Assembly (NCBI GenBank): GCA_009929695.1
Contig: RZZW01000024.1
Span: forward strand, 1 to 51,896
Length of the DNA stretch: 51,896 nt
Direction: 5' to 3'
Source of the DNA: Clostridia bacterium
GTDB taxonomy: Bacteria; Bacillota; Clostridia; Oscillospirales; Ruminococcaceae
In this document: positions 34,759-43,205 of the stretch, piece after piece
Layout: each line of letters starts with the position of its first letter
Numbering within the stretch: the first letter of the stretch is position 1
Notes under the pieces: model-generated
The model's input: the letters and a program-made list of their open reading frames with translations, nothing else
The model's database searches: none
What the model was told of the DNA's origin: nothing
Made by a program: the position numbers and the translations under genes

Positions 34759-37083
34759 ATGAATAGCAGATTATTAAATAAATTCCAAAGCGGCTATTTT
34801 ATATCGTTTGCGCTTTGTATGGCGTGCGGGCTTATAATTTTTATGCCGTTCGCGATAGTCGACGGCGGGCTTTTCCATTATGCGGGCGATTTTAACAGCC
34901 AGCAGATAAGCTTTTATCAGTACGTCAATAATTTCGTAAAAACAAGCGCGGGGCAGTATAGTTGGGAGACTGACCTCGGCGGCTCGATAATAAATTCCTA
35001 CTCGTTTTACCTTATAGGCAGCCCGTTTTTTTGGCTGTCAACGCTGTTTCCCGCGCGGTGGATGCCGTTTTTGATGGCTCCGTTTTTGGCGCTTAAATTC
35101 GGCGTCGCAGGCTTTGCCGCATACGGCTGGCTTCGCCGCTATGCCAAAAATCGCAACTGGGCAATCCTCGGCGCGTGCCTTTATTCACTCAGCGGCTTCA
35201 CAGTTTACAACACGTTTTTCAACCATTTTCTCGACTGCATAGCGCTTTTCCCCTTTATGCTGTGGGCGCTGGACGAATATATGTACAATAAACGCCGCGC
35301 GCTTTTTGCATTAACAGTCGCCGTAAATGCCGTAAACAACTACTTTTTCTTTGCGGGTCAAGTCGTTTTCTTGCTCATATATTTCTTTGTCAAGCTCGCG
35401 TCAAAAGAGTACAGAACAACTGTCAAAAAGTTTTTGTGGCTGCTTTTTGAGGCAATTCTCGGATGTGCAATGGGCAGCATTTTGCTTTACCCCGCGTTCA
35501 TCAGCCTTATGGACAACCCCCGCACAATCGACCTTTCAAGCGGCTTTGGCTTTTTAATGTATTATAAAGTACAGCAATATTTTGCTATATTCACCTCGCT
35601 TTTCCTCCCGCCCGACCCCACATATCTGCCGTCGATATATACCGAGGGCACGATAAATCACACGAGCCTCACGGCGTGGCTGCCCGTTGTTTCCTGCGCC
35701 GCGGCGTTAGCCTTTATGCGCGCAAAGCCGAAATCTGCCCACACGCGCATAATGAAAATCTGCTTTTTCATGGCGTTTGTGCCAATACTCAACTCGGCGT
35801 TTTATATGCTAAATTCAAGCTACTATGCGCGTTGGTTTTATATGCCGATACTCATTATGTGCTGCGCGTCAATGCAGGCGCTGCAAAGCCAAAATATCGA
35901 CGTTTTCCCCTCGATTAAAACAGTCGCGTGGATAACAGCCGCGTTCGCGGTGTTTGGGCTTGTGCCCGCTAAGGTTGACGGCGAATGGACTATCGGCGTG
36001 GCAAAATCTCCGGCGCAGTTTTGGGTTATGCTCGGCATCGCGCTTGCGGGCTTGCTGCTTTTTGTGATTGTGTTAATGGGCAGCCGCACGCGTGAAAAGC
36101 TCGCCACCTCACTGCTCGCCGCGGTGCTTGCGTTCAGCGTTTTTTACTCGCTCGTGCACGTCGGCATCGGCAAATTCGGCCAGTGGAACACCGACAAAAA
36201 CTACACTCAGCAGTGCTACACCGCCACCGAAAATATCGCGTGGCCCGACGGCTTTTACAGAACGGATTCGTATAAAAGCTTCGATAATCTCTCGATGTGG
36301 GACGGCAAATCGGTTTTGCAATATTTTAACAGCACCGTCACGCCGTCAATAATGGAGTTTTACCCCTCGCTAGGTGTAAAGCGCGACGTTTCAAGCAAGC
36401 CCGAGATAAATAAATACGCGCTGCGCGGGCTTTTGAGCGTAAAATATACAATGACGCCAAACGAAAACGCCGCCGATTTTGAGACGGAATTTTCGTCAAT
36501 AGGCTGGTCACTCGCATGGAGCGACGACACGTATTCTTATTTTGAAAACGAAAACTTTATCCCGATGGGCTTTGCGTACGACAATTATATCTCGCTCGAC
36601 GCGCTCTCAAGCGCAGCAGAGGACAACCGCGCCGATATTTTAGTGCGCGCGATAGGTCTTTCAACAGAGCAAATCGCAAAATACGGCGAGTATCTCACCC
36701 CGCTTGACCCCGCCGACACCTCCGCCGAGTACACCCGCTATACCCTCGACGCTGCCGAGCGCAGGGCGATGTCCGCAAGCACTTTTGACGCGGACGGCGC
36801 AGGCTTCACAAGCAAAATAACGCTCGACGCGCCAAATCTCGTCTTTTTCAGCGTGCCGTACGACGCGGGCTTCACAGCAACAGTAAACGGCAAAGAGGTC
36901 GAGGTCGAAAAAGTGTCAAACGGCATGATGGCAGTGCTCGCAGACGCAGGCGAAAACACGATAATTTTCAAATATAAGACCCCGGGTTTTGCGCTGTCAA
37001 CAGCAATTTCGCTGTCAGCGTGCGCCGTGTGGATTATTTATGCGGGCGTGTTTTATGTTAGAAGGAAGAAAATTGTGAAATAA
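34759..37083 (+). CDS. YfhO family multi-spanning membrane protein
   Basis: 774 residues. About twelve hydrophobic segments fill residues 15-460, starting FALCMACGLIIFMPFAIV and including ILGACLYSLSGFTVYNTFFN; a large extracytoplasmic part of about 270 residues follows, and a final helix (ALSTAISLSACAVWIIYAG) leads to a basic tail VRRKKIVK. This is the plan of YfhO, a GT-C-like family implicated in lipoteichoic acid or cell-wall glycosylation in Firmicutes. The specific acceptor is unknown. GAGGG precedes the ATG. Confidence 0.9.
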   Translation: MNSRLLNKFQSGYFISFALCMACGLIIFMPFAIVDGGLFHYAGDFNSQQISFYQYVNNFVKTSAGQYSWETDLGGSIINSYSFYLIGSPFFWLSTLFPARWMPFLMAPFLALKFGVAGFAAYGWLRRYAKNRNWAILGACLYSLSGFTVYNTFFNHFLDCIALFPFMLWALDEYMYNKRRALFALTVAVNAVNNYFFFAGQVVFLLIYFFVKLASKEYRTTVKKFLWLLFEAILGCAMGSILLYPAFISLMDNPRTIDLSSGFGFLMYYKVQQYFAIFTSLFLPPDPTYLPSIYTEGTINHTSLTAWLPVVSCAAALAFMRAKPKSAHTRIMKICFFMAFVPILNSAFYMLNSSYYARWFYMPILIMCCASMQALQSQNIDVFPSIKTVAWITAAFAVFGLVPAKVDGEWTIGVAKSPAQFWVMLGIALAGLLLFVIVLMGSRTREKLATSLLAAVLAFSVFYSLVHVGIGKFGQWNTDKNYTQQCYTATENIAWPDGFYRTDSYKSFDNLSMWDGKSVLQYFNSTVTPSIMEFYPSLGVKRDVSSKPEINKYALRGLLSVKYTMTPNENAADFETEFSSIGWSLAWSDDTYSYFENENFIPMGFAYDNYISLDALSSAAEDNRADILVRAIGLSTEQIAKYGEYLTPLDPADTSAEYTRYTLDAAERRAMSASTFDADGAGFTSKITLDAPNLVFFSVPYDAGFTATVNGKEVEVEKVSNGMMAVLADAGENTIIFKYKTPGFALSTAISLSACAVWIIYAGVFYVRRKKIVK

Positions 37084-37090
37084 TGTAATA

Positions 37091-37195
37091 CACCTCATCA
37101 GTCGCCTTCGGCGACAGCTTCCCCTCAAGGGGAAGCCTTACGAAGAGCCTTCTCCTTTAGGAGAAGGTGGCGCGACGAAGGAGCGACGGATGAGG
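37091..37195. repeat. CACCTCATC...GATGAGG family element, copy 3
   Basis: CACCTCATCAGTCGCCTTCG start, hairpins GTCGCCTTCGGCGAC, CTTCCCCTCAAGGGGAAG and CTTCTCCTTTAGGAGAAG, then GCGACGGATGAGG. It is nearly identical to copy 4 at 39394, so the two flank the tex gene as direct repeats about 2.3 kb apart. Confidence 0.92.
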
Positions 37196-37230
37196 CCGGT
37201 TTGCACCAACTACAAATACAGGAGAACAAA

Positions 37231-39381
37231 ATGACAAACTATTCAAAACTACTTGCAGACGAATTTAAGCTTGACGAAAAGCGCGTCGAGGCCACTATCG
37301 CGCTCATCGACGAAGGCAACACAATACCGTTTATCGCGCGTTACCGCAAAGAGGTGACAGGTAGCATGGACGACCAAATGCTGCGCGAAATGGACGAGCG
37401 CCTTTCATATCTGCGCAAGCTCGATGAGCAAAAGCAGACTGTCATAAACACAATAACCGAGCAGGGCGCAATGACGGACGAAATCGCCGCCGCGCTCGAA
37501 AAGGCGAAAACTCTCGCCGAGGTCGAGGACATTTACCGTCCGTTTAAGCCAAAGCGCAAAACCCGCGCAAGCATCGCAAAGGCAAAGGGCTTGCAGCCGC
37601 TTGCAGACGCACTGATGCAGCAAAACACAGGCGACGACCCGCAAAAGCTCGCCGAGGCGTATATAACAGACGAAGTTGCCGACGCAGACGCGGCGCTCGC
37701 GGGCGCAAGAGACATAATCGCCGAGAGCATATCCGACGACGCGTCCATGCGCGCCACACTGCGCAGCCTTTACAGGGTCACCGCCGTCATATCTTCAAAA
37801 GCCGCCAAAAAAGACGAGGACAGCGTGTATTCGGGCTACTATGAATATTCTGAGCCTGTCTCAAAAATCGCCGACCACCGCGTGCTTGCACTCGACAGAG
37901 GCGAGCGCGAGGGCTACTTAAAGGTCAGCGTTTCAGTCGATGAAGCGCGCGCTGAGGACATGATATGCCGCAAATTTCTCAAAAATAATTCACTCTCCGC
38001 ACAGCAGGTTAAAGAGGCCGCCACAGACGCATATTCGCGCCTTATCCACCCAAGCATGGAGCGCGAGGTGCGTGCAGATTTAACGCAAAAGGCCGCCGAC
38101 GGCGCAATAAAGCTGTTCAGCAAAAACCTACAGCAGCTTTTATTGCAGCCGCCCATCAAGGGCAAGGTTGCGCTCGGGCTTGACCCCGGCTACCGCATGG
38201 GCTGTAAAACGGCAGTCGTCGACGCGACAGGCAAGGTGCTCGACACCGCCGTGATTTTCCCCACGCCCGAATTTAAGCGCGTCGACGAGGCAAAACGCAC
38301 CGTGAAAGCGCTCATAAAAAATCACGGCGTGGAGATAATAGCCATAGGCAACGGCACCGCAAGCAAGGAGACAGAGATTTTCGCCGCCGACGTCCTGCAC
38401 GAAATCGACACCCCGGTGCAGTATATGGTCGTCAGCGAGGCGGGCGCAAGCGTTTATTCAGCGTCAAAGCTCGCCGCCGAGGAGTTTCCACAGTTCGACG
38501 TAAACCTGCGCAGTGCTGTGTCAATCGCGCGCCGTTTGCAAGACCCTCTCGCGGAGCTTGTCAAAATCGACCCGAAGGCCGTCGGCGTAGGTCAATATCA
38601 ACACGATATGCCGCCCGCACAGCTAAACAGCGCGCTCGACGGCGTTGTCGAATACTGCGTTAATACAGTCGGCGTCGATTTAAACACAGCGTCAGCCCCG
38701 CTGCTCTCACGCGTCGCGGGCATAAGCGGCGCAACTGCAAAAAACATCGTAAAATACCGTGAGGACGCAGGCGCGTTCAAAACAAGACGCGAGCTTTTAA
38801 AGGTCGCAAAGCTCGGGCCAAAGGCGTTTGAGCAGTGCGCGGGGTTTCTTCGCGTGCCGGGCGCTAAAAACCCACTCGACGCAACAGCCGTCCACCCCGA
38901 AAGCTACCCCGCCGCCGAAAAGCTGCTTGAGCTTTGCTCGCTTACGTCAGCCGATATCGGCACCGAAAAAGCGGCAAATCTGCCCGAAACCGCAAAAAAA
39001 CTCGGAATGACTAAGCTTGCTGAGCAGCTAAATATCGGCGTGCCGACGCTTGAGGACATGATTGCCGAGCTTATGCGCCCGGGCCGCGACATGCGCGACA
39101 GCCTGCCAAAGCCGCTGCTTCGCACAGATGTTATGGATATGAAGGACTTAAAAGCGGGCATGCAGCTCACAGGCACAGTGCGCAACGTCATAGATTTCGG
39201 CGCGTTTGTAGACATCGGCGTTCATCAAGACGGCCTTGTGCACGTCAGCCAAATAAGCAACAAATTTATCCGCCACCCAAGCGAGATATTAAAGGTCGGC
39301 GACGTGGTTACAGTGTGGGTCATCAGCGTAGATATCCCCAAAAAACGCATTGCTCTGACAATGAAAGAACCGAGGGTGTAG
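37231..39381 (+). CDS. tex: Tex family RNA-binding transcription accessory protein
   Basis: 716 residues in the usual order: helical N-terminal region with IPFIARYRKEVTGSMDDQML, a YqgF/RuvC-like domain from about 320 (GLDPGYRMGCKTAVVD), helix-hairpin-helix units (VNTVGVDLNTASAPLL, then VAGISGATAKNIVKYR) and a C-terminal S1 RNA-binding domain (GTVRNVIDFGAFVDIGVHQD). AGGAG stands before the ATG at 37231; a TTG-initiated longer frame is not supported. Tex-like proteins bind RNA and affect transcription elongation and stress responses. Confidence 0.95.
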   Translation: MTNYSKLLADEFKLDEKRVEATIALIDEGNTIPFIARYRKEVTGSMDDQMLREMDERLSYLRKLDEQKQTVINTITEQGAMTDEIAAALEKAKTLAEVEDIYRPFKPKRKTRASIAKAKGLQPLADALMQQNTGDDPQKLAEAYITDEVADADAALAGARDIIAESISDDASMRATLRSLYRVTAVISSKAAKKDEDSVYSGYYEYSEPVSKIADHRVLALDRGEREGYLKVSVSVDEARAEDMICRKFLKNNSLSAQQVKEAATDAYSRLIHPSMEREVRADLTQKAADGAIKLFSKNLQQLLLQPPIKGKVALGLDPGYRMGCKTAVVDATGKVLDTAVIFPTPEFKRVDEAKRTVKALIKNHGVEIIAIGNGTASKETEIFAADVLHEIDTPVQYMVVSEAGASVYSASKLAAEEFPQFDVNLRSAVSIARRLQDPLAELVKIDPKAVGVGQYQHDMPPAQLNSALDGVVEYCVNTVGVDLNTASAPLLSRVAGISGATAKNIVKYREDAGAFKTRRELLKVAKLGPKAFEQCAGFLRVPGAKNPLDATAVHPESYPAAEKLLELCSLTSADIGTEKAANLPETAKKLGMTKLAEQLNIGVPTLEDMIAELMRPGRDMRDSLPKPLLRTDVMDMKDLKAGMQLTGTVRNVIDFGAFVDIGVHQDGLVHVSQISNKFIRHPSEILKVGDVVTVWVISVDIPKKRIALTMKEPRV

Positions 39382-39393
39382 CTTTTCGCGATA

Positions 39394-39497
39394 CACCTCA
39401 TCAGTCGCCTGCGGGTGACAGCTTCCCCTAAAGGGGAAGCCTTAAAGCCTTCTCCTTTAGGAGAAGGTGGCGCGACGAAGGAGCGACGGATGAGGTA
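39394..39497. repeat. CACCTCATC...GATGAGG family element, copy 4
   Basis: Same orientation and almost the same words as copy 3, placed about 10 bp after the tex stop codon. The remaining gap up to 39654 is AT-rich and carries the sigH promoter. Confidence 0.92.
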
Positions 39498-39596
39498 AGT
39501 TTGCACAAACCACAGAAATAATGGTCAATACGCACCAAACAAACACCATATATCTGTATAAATATACAAAATAATATTACAGATTTAAATTTATTC

Positions 39597-39625
39597 TTGA
39601 CATTACTTGTGTAAGCATTTAAAAT
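39597..39625 (+). promoter_or_regulatory. Promoter of the SigH-type sigma factor gene
   Basis: TTGACA, 17 bp, TAAAAT, 30 bp before the ATG at 39655. Confidence 0.75.
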
Positions 39626-39654
39626 AAAATGGTATCTAAGTAACAGAGGTTTTT

Positions 39655-40188
39655 ATGGATTTTTCCGTGTCAGAGCAGCTTGCGAAAGCGCGGGCGGGCA
39701 GCGAAAATGCCCTTGCCGTAATTATCGCAAAGCAAATGCCGTCAATCCGTGCACAGGCCGCCCGCATGGTGCGTCCGGGGCTAGATTTTGACGACGCAGT
39801 GCAGGAGGGGCTTATAGCGCTTTTCCACGCAGTGCAGACATTTGACGAGGCAAAGGGCGCGGGCTTTGATACGTATGCAAATGTGTGCGTGCAAAACGCG
39901 CTCGTTTCCGCGGCAAAATCCGCCGCAAGGCTAAAGCATTCACCGCTGAATAACTTCGTCCCGCTCGACGAAGTGCAGTCGGACGAATGCCCCGAGGACA
40001 TTGTTTTGCAAAGCGAAAGCTATTCAAAGGCTATGGAGGGCATCGAAACGCTCCTCTCGCCGTTTGAAAAGCAGGTGCTTTTGCTGTTCATCGATGGGCT
40101 TTCGTATGCCGATATAGCCAAAAAGCTTGCGTCCACCGAAAAATCAGTGGATAACGCCTTACAGCGCGTGCGCGCAAAGCTTAAATAG
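39655..40188 (+). CDS. sigH: RNA polymerase sigma factor, SigH (sigma-30) type
   Basis: 177-residue sigma-70 family protein. Region 2 reads FDDAVQEGLIALFHAVQTFD then DTYANVCVQNALVSAAKSA; the linker has KHSPLNNFVPLDE, close to the HIPLNSYVSLD of Bacillus SigH; region 4 reads LLSPFEKQVLLLFIDGLSYA with KSVDNALQRVRAKL, again very near SigH. It is shorter than Bacillus SigH (about 210 residues). SigH drives early sporulation and stationary-phase genes, consistent with spoIIE and abrB here. AGAGGT precedes the ATG. An ECF or phage-type sigma factor is less likely. Confidence 0.85.
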   Translation: MDFSVSEQLAKARAGSENALAVIIAKQMPSIRAQAARMVRPGLDFDDAVQEGLIALFHAVQTFDEAKGAGFDTYANVCVQNALVSAAKSAARLKHSPLNNFVPLDEVQSDECPEDIVLQSESYSKAMEGIETLLSPFEKQVLLLFIDGLSYADIAKKLASTEKSVDNALQRVRAKLK

Positions 40189-40216
40189 TTTCCCGATGCA
40201 GGTGCATCATCATATA

Positions 40217-40286
40217 TGCCCCAAGTAGCTTAAAAACAGAGCGTTGGTCCTAACCAAAGGTGTCGGTTTAAATCCTTCTGCGGGCA
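40217..40286 (+). pseudogene. tRNA-like relic (Arg-CCU-like) upstream of a zinc-ribbon gene
   Basis: 70 bp can be laid out as a cloverleaf: acceptor GCCCCAAG with CTGCGGGC (six of eight pairs), D stem GCTT/GAGC around AAAAACA, anticodon stem TTGG/CCAA around TCCTAA (six bases, one short, containing CCT), and a T arm UCGG-UUUAAAU-CC with mismatched outer pairs. No CCA follows. The text is close to bacterial tRNA-Arg(CCU) over the 5' half but too damaged for a working tRNA. It may be a pseudogene or a tRNA-like leader of the gene at 40317. Confidence 0.5.
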
Positions 40287-40316
40287 AATACTATTATTCC
40301 GAATGGAGAGTCCAAA

Positions 40317-40595
40317 ATGTACGAAGACAAAACATTAGTATGCAAAGATTGCGGTCAGGAATTTACTTTCACCGCCGGTGAACAGGAATTCTATGCAAGC
40401 CGTGGCTTCGAGAATGAGCCCCAGCGCTGCAAAGCCTGCCGTGACGCCCGCAAAAACGCTACCCGTGGCACACGCGAGATGTTCGTAGCAACATGCGCAT
40501 CCTGCGGCAAAGAAGCCAAGGTACCGTTCAAACCCCGCGAAGACCGCCCTGTTTATTGCAGTGAGTGCTTTGCAAAAATGAAAGAAGAAGGCTAA
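40317..40595 (+). CDS. Small double zinc-ribbon protein (zf-trcl type)
   Basis: 92 residues with four CxxC knuckles: CKDC (9-12), CKAC, CASC and CSEC, forming two zinc ribbons. The N-terminal half (TLVCKDCGQEFTFTAGEQEF then YASRGFENEPQRCKACR) is the 'probable zinc-ribbon' family common in Firmicutes; the second follows the CxxC-CxxC pattern near the C-terminus. Function unknown; nucleic-acid or ribosome association is a guess. GGAGAG precedes the ATG, and an intrinsic terminator follows. Confidence 0.85.
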   Translation: MYEDKTLVCKDCGQEFTFTAGEQEFYASRGFENEPQRCKACRDARKNATRGTREMFVATCASCGKEAKVPFKPREDRPVYCSECFAKMKEEG

Positions 40596-40612
40596 TCGCC
40601 CCATCTTTTTCC

Positions 40613-40644
40613 GCTCCCTCCGTATTTTCGGAGGGAGCTTTTTT
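40613..40644 (+). terminator. Intrinsic terminator of the zinc-ribbon gene
   Basis: GCTCCCTCCG / CGGAGGGAGC, 10-bp perfect stem with TATTTT loop, followed by TTTTTT. Confidence 0.92.
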
Positions 40645-40725
40645 GTTTTTGCGGATTACACACATGCTTGTTGATTAAAATAAACCGTGCCCCTACGATG
40701 CGTTGGTGGTTTTGCACGCCTCTTA

Positions 40726-40860
40726 ACCTCCCTTGTCAAAGGGAGGGGAACCGCCGCAGCGGTGGAGGGATTCTTGCGCTCTTTGTCATTCTGAGCGAAG
40801 CGAAGAATCTTAAAACCTGCGCCAACGCACAAAAGATTCTTCGCTTCGCTCAGAATGACA
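40726..40860. repeat. TGTCATTCTGAGCG family element, copy 1
   Basis: In the gap 40596-40993. ACCTCCCTTGTCAAAGGGAG, then CCGCCGCAGCGGTGG, GGGATTC, and an inverted pair GTCATTCTGAGCGAAGCG / CGCTTCGCTCAGAATGAC with AAGAATCTT inside. The same modules occur at 49245-49462. This type of repeat is widespread in gut Clostridia. The rest of the gap is AT-rich without a clear feature. Confidence 0.88.
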
Positions 40861-40993
40861 ATAGGATAGTTTACGCGAAGCCTTTAAAATAAACCTCCCC
40901 TTGATACAAATTGTACATAATTTCGTGCTAGAGTGCAAATATACGCAAAGAGTAATTTTTTCATAAGCGAAAATTATTTAAGAAGTGATTTAT

Positions 40994-41343
40994 ATGAATT
41001 TTGCTCTATTTATAACGCCTTGCGCCATCATATTAGCGGGCATATGCTTAAGCTTTTTTCGGTATAGTAAATATATCCCGCCCGATAACGTGCAAAGCTA
41101 TGTGAGCCATAACGGAATGAATTTATCGTGGATAGATTTAACGAAAAACAGTGGGCGCACTGGCAAAAGGTTTTGATTAAAAGATATTTTCTGATATTCG
41201 CGGGCGCGGATTTTATCATCAACCTGCTTGTCCTGCTTTTTGTCGTTCCGTTTGACACAAATTTTGCAATCATAGTGGCGATATGTATGGCGTTAGCCGC
41301 TTTAATAATGAGTGTTATTCGAGCCGAGAAATATGCGGCTTAA
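40994..41343 (+). pseudogene. Small membrane protein, probably frameshifted
   Basis: Two overlapping frames look like halves of one small membrane protein. The first (ATG 40994, MNFALFITPCAIILAGICLS then FFRYSKYIPPDN) has one hydrophobic segment and changes to unconvincing sequence around 41125. The second, in another frame from about 41128 (GTG; RFNEKQWAHWQKVLIKRYF), has two further hydrophobic segments and ends at 41343. The layout resembles short SdpI/DUF3784-like proteins. Alternatively they are two coupled small genes, the second starting at the GTG with a poor ribosome binding site. A single-base indel at about 41115-41130 would explain the break. Confidence 0.4.
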
Positions 41344-41445
41344 GTTATACAAAAAGAATATTTACGCAGCTTTCCAAGTAGCTTGCTTTAATTGCGCATT
41401 TGCGGTAATATAGGTATATAAATTTACTGACTTGGAGGTTGCACT

Positions 41446-42585
41446 ATGATATGCAGCAAATGCGGCGCGAAGCTTAAAAAGGGCTCTAATTACTGCCATA
41501 TCTGCGGCACGCCGCAGCTTGTGTCTACACCTGCCGAGGTCACAGCGCAGCGGCTTGCGGATGCGGCGAGGAAAAAGCCAGCGCAGGCTGTCGCGAAAAA
41601 AAGCAAAAAAAGAGCTTATCTTGTAATATTTTGCATAATTATACTTATGGCAATGATAATAACGCCCACGGTGCTTGTGATCACAAACCCCGCTATGGAC
41701 GTTGCACGTGCGCTTGGCAAGGACGATTTCGCCGCGACTGCCGAAATTTTCGGCACTAAAATAAAAGGCGACACCCTCACGCAGAAGGCGGCGTTTGCGG
41801 CTGTGTCGGCATATGTCGAAAATCAGCGCGTCGGATATATCAGCGAGGAGATAGATTTCGACACTGCGTCCGCGAATATTTCAGCCGTCGCCGCAATGAA
41901 TGTCATCGACGAAAAAATCACCGACGCGGCGCTTTCGTATGTGCAACGGCTAAATATTTCACGCACGGCGTGGCAGGCGGCTGAAGCGGCGTTTGCGGCG
42001 CAAGATTACGTCACCGCCATCGCTCAATATGCGCTTGTGACGGATGTGAATTATTCAAATGCGCAGGAAAAGCTGACGCAGGCAAAGGACGCCTACCGCG
42101 AGCAGATTTTGGCGCAGGTTAACACGTTAACAGACGCGCAAAGCTTTGACGCAGCCGCCGCGCTGATAAATCAGGCGCTCGCTGTTTTGCCAGAGGACGG
42201 ACGCTTGCAACAAAGGCTGTCGTACATCACCGACGGCAAAAACGCCGAAACGCTGACGGCGATACTTGAAGCCGCGACAACGCAGGCTTCACAGCGCGAC
42301 TATAAGGGCGCGTTTGACACACTAAGCGACGCAAAGAGCGTCTACGGCGAGGACGCGCTTTATAAAGAAAAGCTGCTTGAAATTCAAAACATCTGCCGCA
42401 CAGACACGCTCGCGCAAGCGCAAGCCGCAAGCGCGGAAACCGGAGCAAAAGCCGCGGCGGATATAGTAGAGGGCGCTCTAATCCTGCTGCCCAACGACGC
42501 AGAGCTGACAAAAGCGCTTGAAACTTATCGAGCACAGGTGGCGGTGTCAAGTTCGTCAACTACGTCAAGTTCAAAAGCGGCGTAA
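41446..42585 (+). CDS. Zinc-ribbon membrane protein with helical repeat-like extracytoplasmic domain
   Basis: 379 residues. An N-terminal zinc ribbon (CSKCGAKLKKGSNYCHICG, residues 3-21), a basic Ala/Lys-rich linker, one membrane segment (about 57-80, AYLVIFCIIILMAMIITPTV), and a long alpha-helical region rich in Ala, Gln and Glu with a TPR-like spacing (for example AAEAAFAAQDYVTAIAQYAL), ending in a Ser/Thr tail. The zinc ribbon should be cytosolic and the helical part outside. The architecture is common in Firmicutes and without assigned function. GGAGG precedes the ATG. Confidence 0.75.
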   Translation: MICSKCGAKLKKGSNYCHICGTPQLVSTPAEVTAQRLADAARKKPAQAVAKKSKKRAYLVIFCIIILMAMIITPTVLVITNPAMDVARALGKDDFAATAEIFGTKIKGDTLTQKAAFAAVSAYVENQRVGYISEEIDFDTASANISAVAAMNVIDEKITDAALSYVQRLNISRTAWQAAEAAFAAQDYVTAIAQYALVTDVNYSNAQEKLTQAKDAYREQILAQVNTLTDAQSFDAAAALINQALAVLPEDGRLQQRLSYITDGKNAETLTAILEAATTQASQRDYKGAFDTLSDAKSVYGEDALYKEKLLEIQNICRTDTLAQAQAASAETGAKAAADIVEGALILLPNDAELTKALETYRAQVAVSSSSTTSSSKAA

Positions 42586-42619
42586 ATTTGTTATATATAC
42601 TTAAAAGTATGTGTAGGCA

Positions 42620-42868
42620 CTAACCAAAGTCATGGCGATTTCCGCATTCAATTCCCATTTTTTCAAATAAGCAAATAATTTCTTCAATTCTCTGAAAACA
42701 TTCTGTATCGTCAAGGCCATCGTTTGAAACGATGGTCTTGATTTCGTTTAACGCTTTATAACATTCCAATTCAAAAACTTGGCTGAAATTAATATCGAGA
42801 TTTTCAAAAGTAATTTTAATGTGTTCGTTTTCTAAAAGTCTTATCAATATATCTTTGTATAATTCCAC
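42620..42868 (-). CDS. Hypothetical acidic protein divergent from an XRE regulator
   Basis: 82 residues, starting at a GTG (42868). It has no membrane segment, is mainly helical in appearance (LYKDILIRLLENEHIKITFE, then CYKALNEIKTIVSNDG) and matches nothing I recognise. Codon and base use are clearly AT-rich compared with neighbours such as adhE or tex, like the divergent XRE gene, so the pair probably arrived together. Palindromic sites between the two genes suggest control by the XRE protein. It could be an antitoxin-like or antirepressor partner, but there is no direct evidence. Confidence 0.55.
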   Translation of the reverse strand: MELYKDILIRLLENEHIKITFENLDINFSQVFELECYKALNEIKTIVSNDGLDDTECFQRIEEIICLFEKMGIECGNRHDFG

Positions 42869-42880
42869 GGCAACCTACAT

Positions 42881-42956
42881 ACAGTACTTATAAGTACTGT
42901 ATCAAACAGTGTACTCCAAATATATTGTAATGTCAATAGTACATAAAAGTACTATT
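42881..42956. promoter_or_regulatory. Operator region with AGTACT-type palindromes between the divergent genes
   Basis: ACAGTACTTATAAGTACTGT (42881-42900) is a perfect 20-bp palindrome next to the start of the 82-residue gene. AATAGTACATAAAAGTACTA (from 42935) is a near-palindrome ending just before the XRE ribosome binding site. A half site CAGTGTACT lies between (42907-42915). A weaker relative, TACTTAAAAGTA, sits at about 42599 beyond the 82-residue gene. These are plausible binding sites of the XRE protein. Confidence 0.7.
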
Positions 42957-42967
42957 TGGAGGTTGCA

Positions 42968-43180
42968 ATGTATTTTCAAAGATTAAAAGATTTAAGAAAT
43001 GACAAAGATTTATTGCAAAAGGATATAGCGGACATGTTAGGGATAACGCAAACTGTGTACTCTAGATATGAGCGGGGTTTTCAGGCAATTCCGATAGAGC
43101 ATTTGCTACGTTTGGCTGATTTTTATAATGTGTCTACTGATTATATGTTAGGACGCACAAATAACCCAAAACGATATTGA
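42968..43180 (+). CDS. XRE family helix-turn-helix regulator
   Basis: 70 residues, essentially only an HTH_3 domain: FQRLKDLRNDKDLLQKDIAD, MLGITQTVYSRYERG, then IEHLLRLADFYNVSTDYMLG. The last segment is the classic end of clostridial XRE repressors. GGAGG stands before the ATG at 42968; the TTG at 42956 overlaps that site and is rejected. AT-rich compared with neighbours. Most likely an autorepressor acting on the palindromes upstream. Confidence 0.88.
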   Translation: MYFQRLKDLRNDKDLLQKDIADMLGITQTVYSRYERGFQAIPIEHLLRLADFYNVSTDYMLGRTNNPKRY

Positions 43181-43205
43181 TGAGATAAGGTTGTGCAAAC
43201 CTTAC

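Noticed and set aside
40217-40286. A functional tRNA gene
   Set aside because: Anticodon loop is one base short, the T stem has two mismatches and the acceptor two, and no CCA is encoded.
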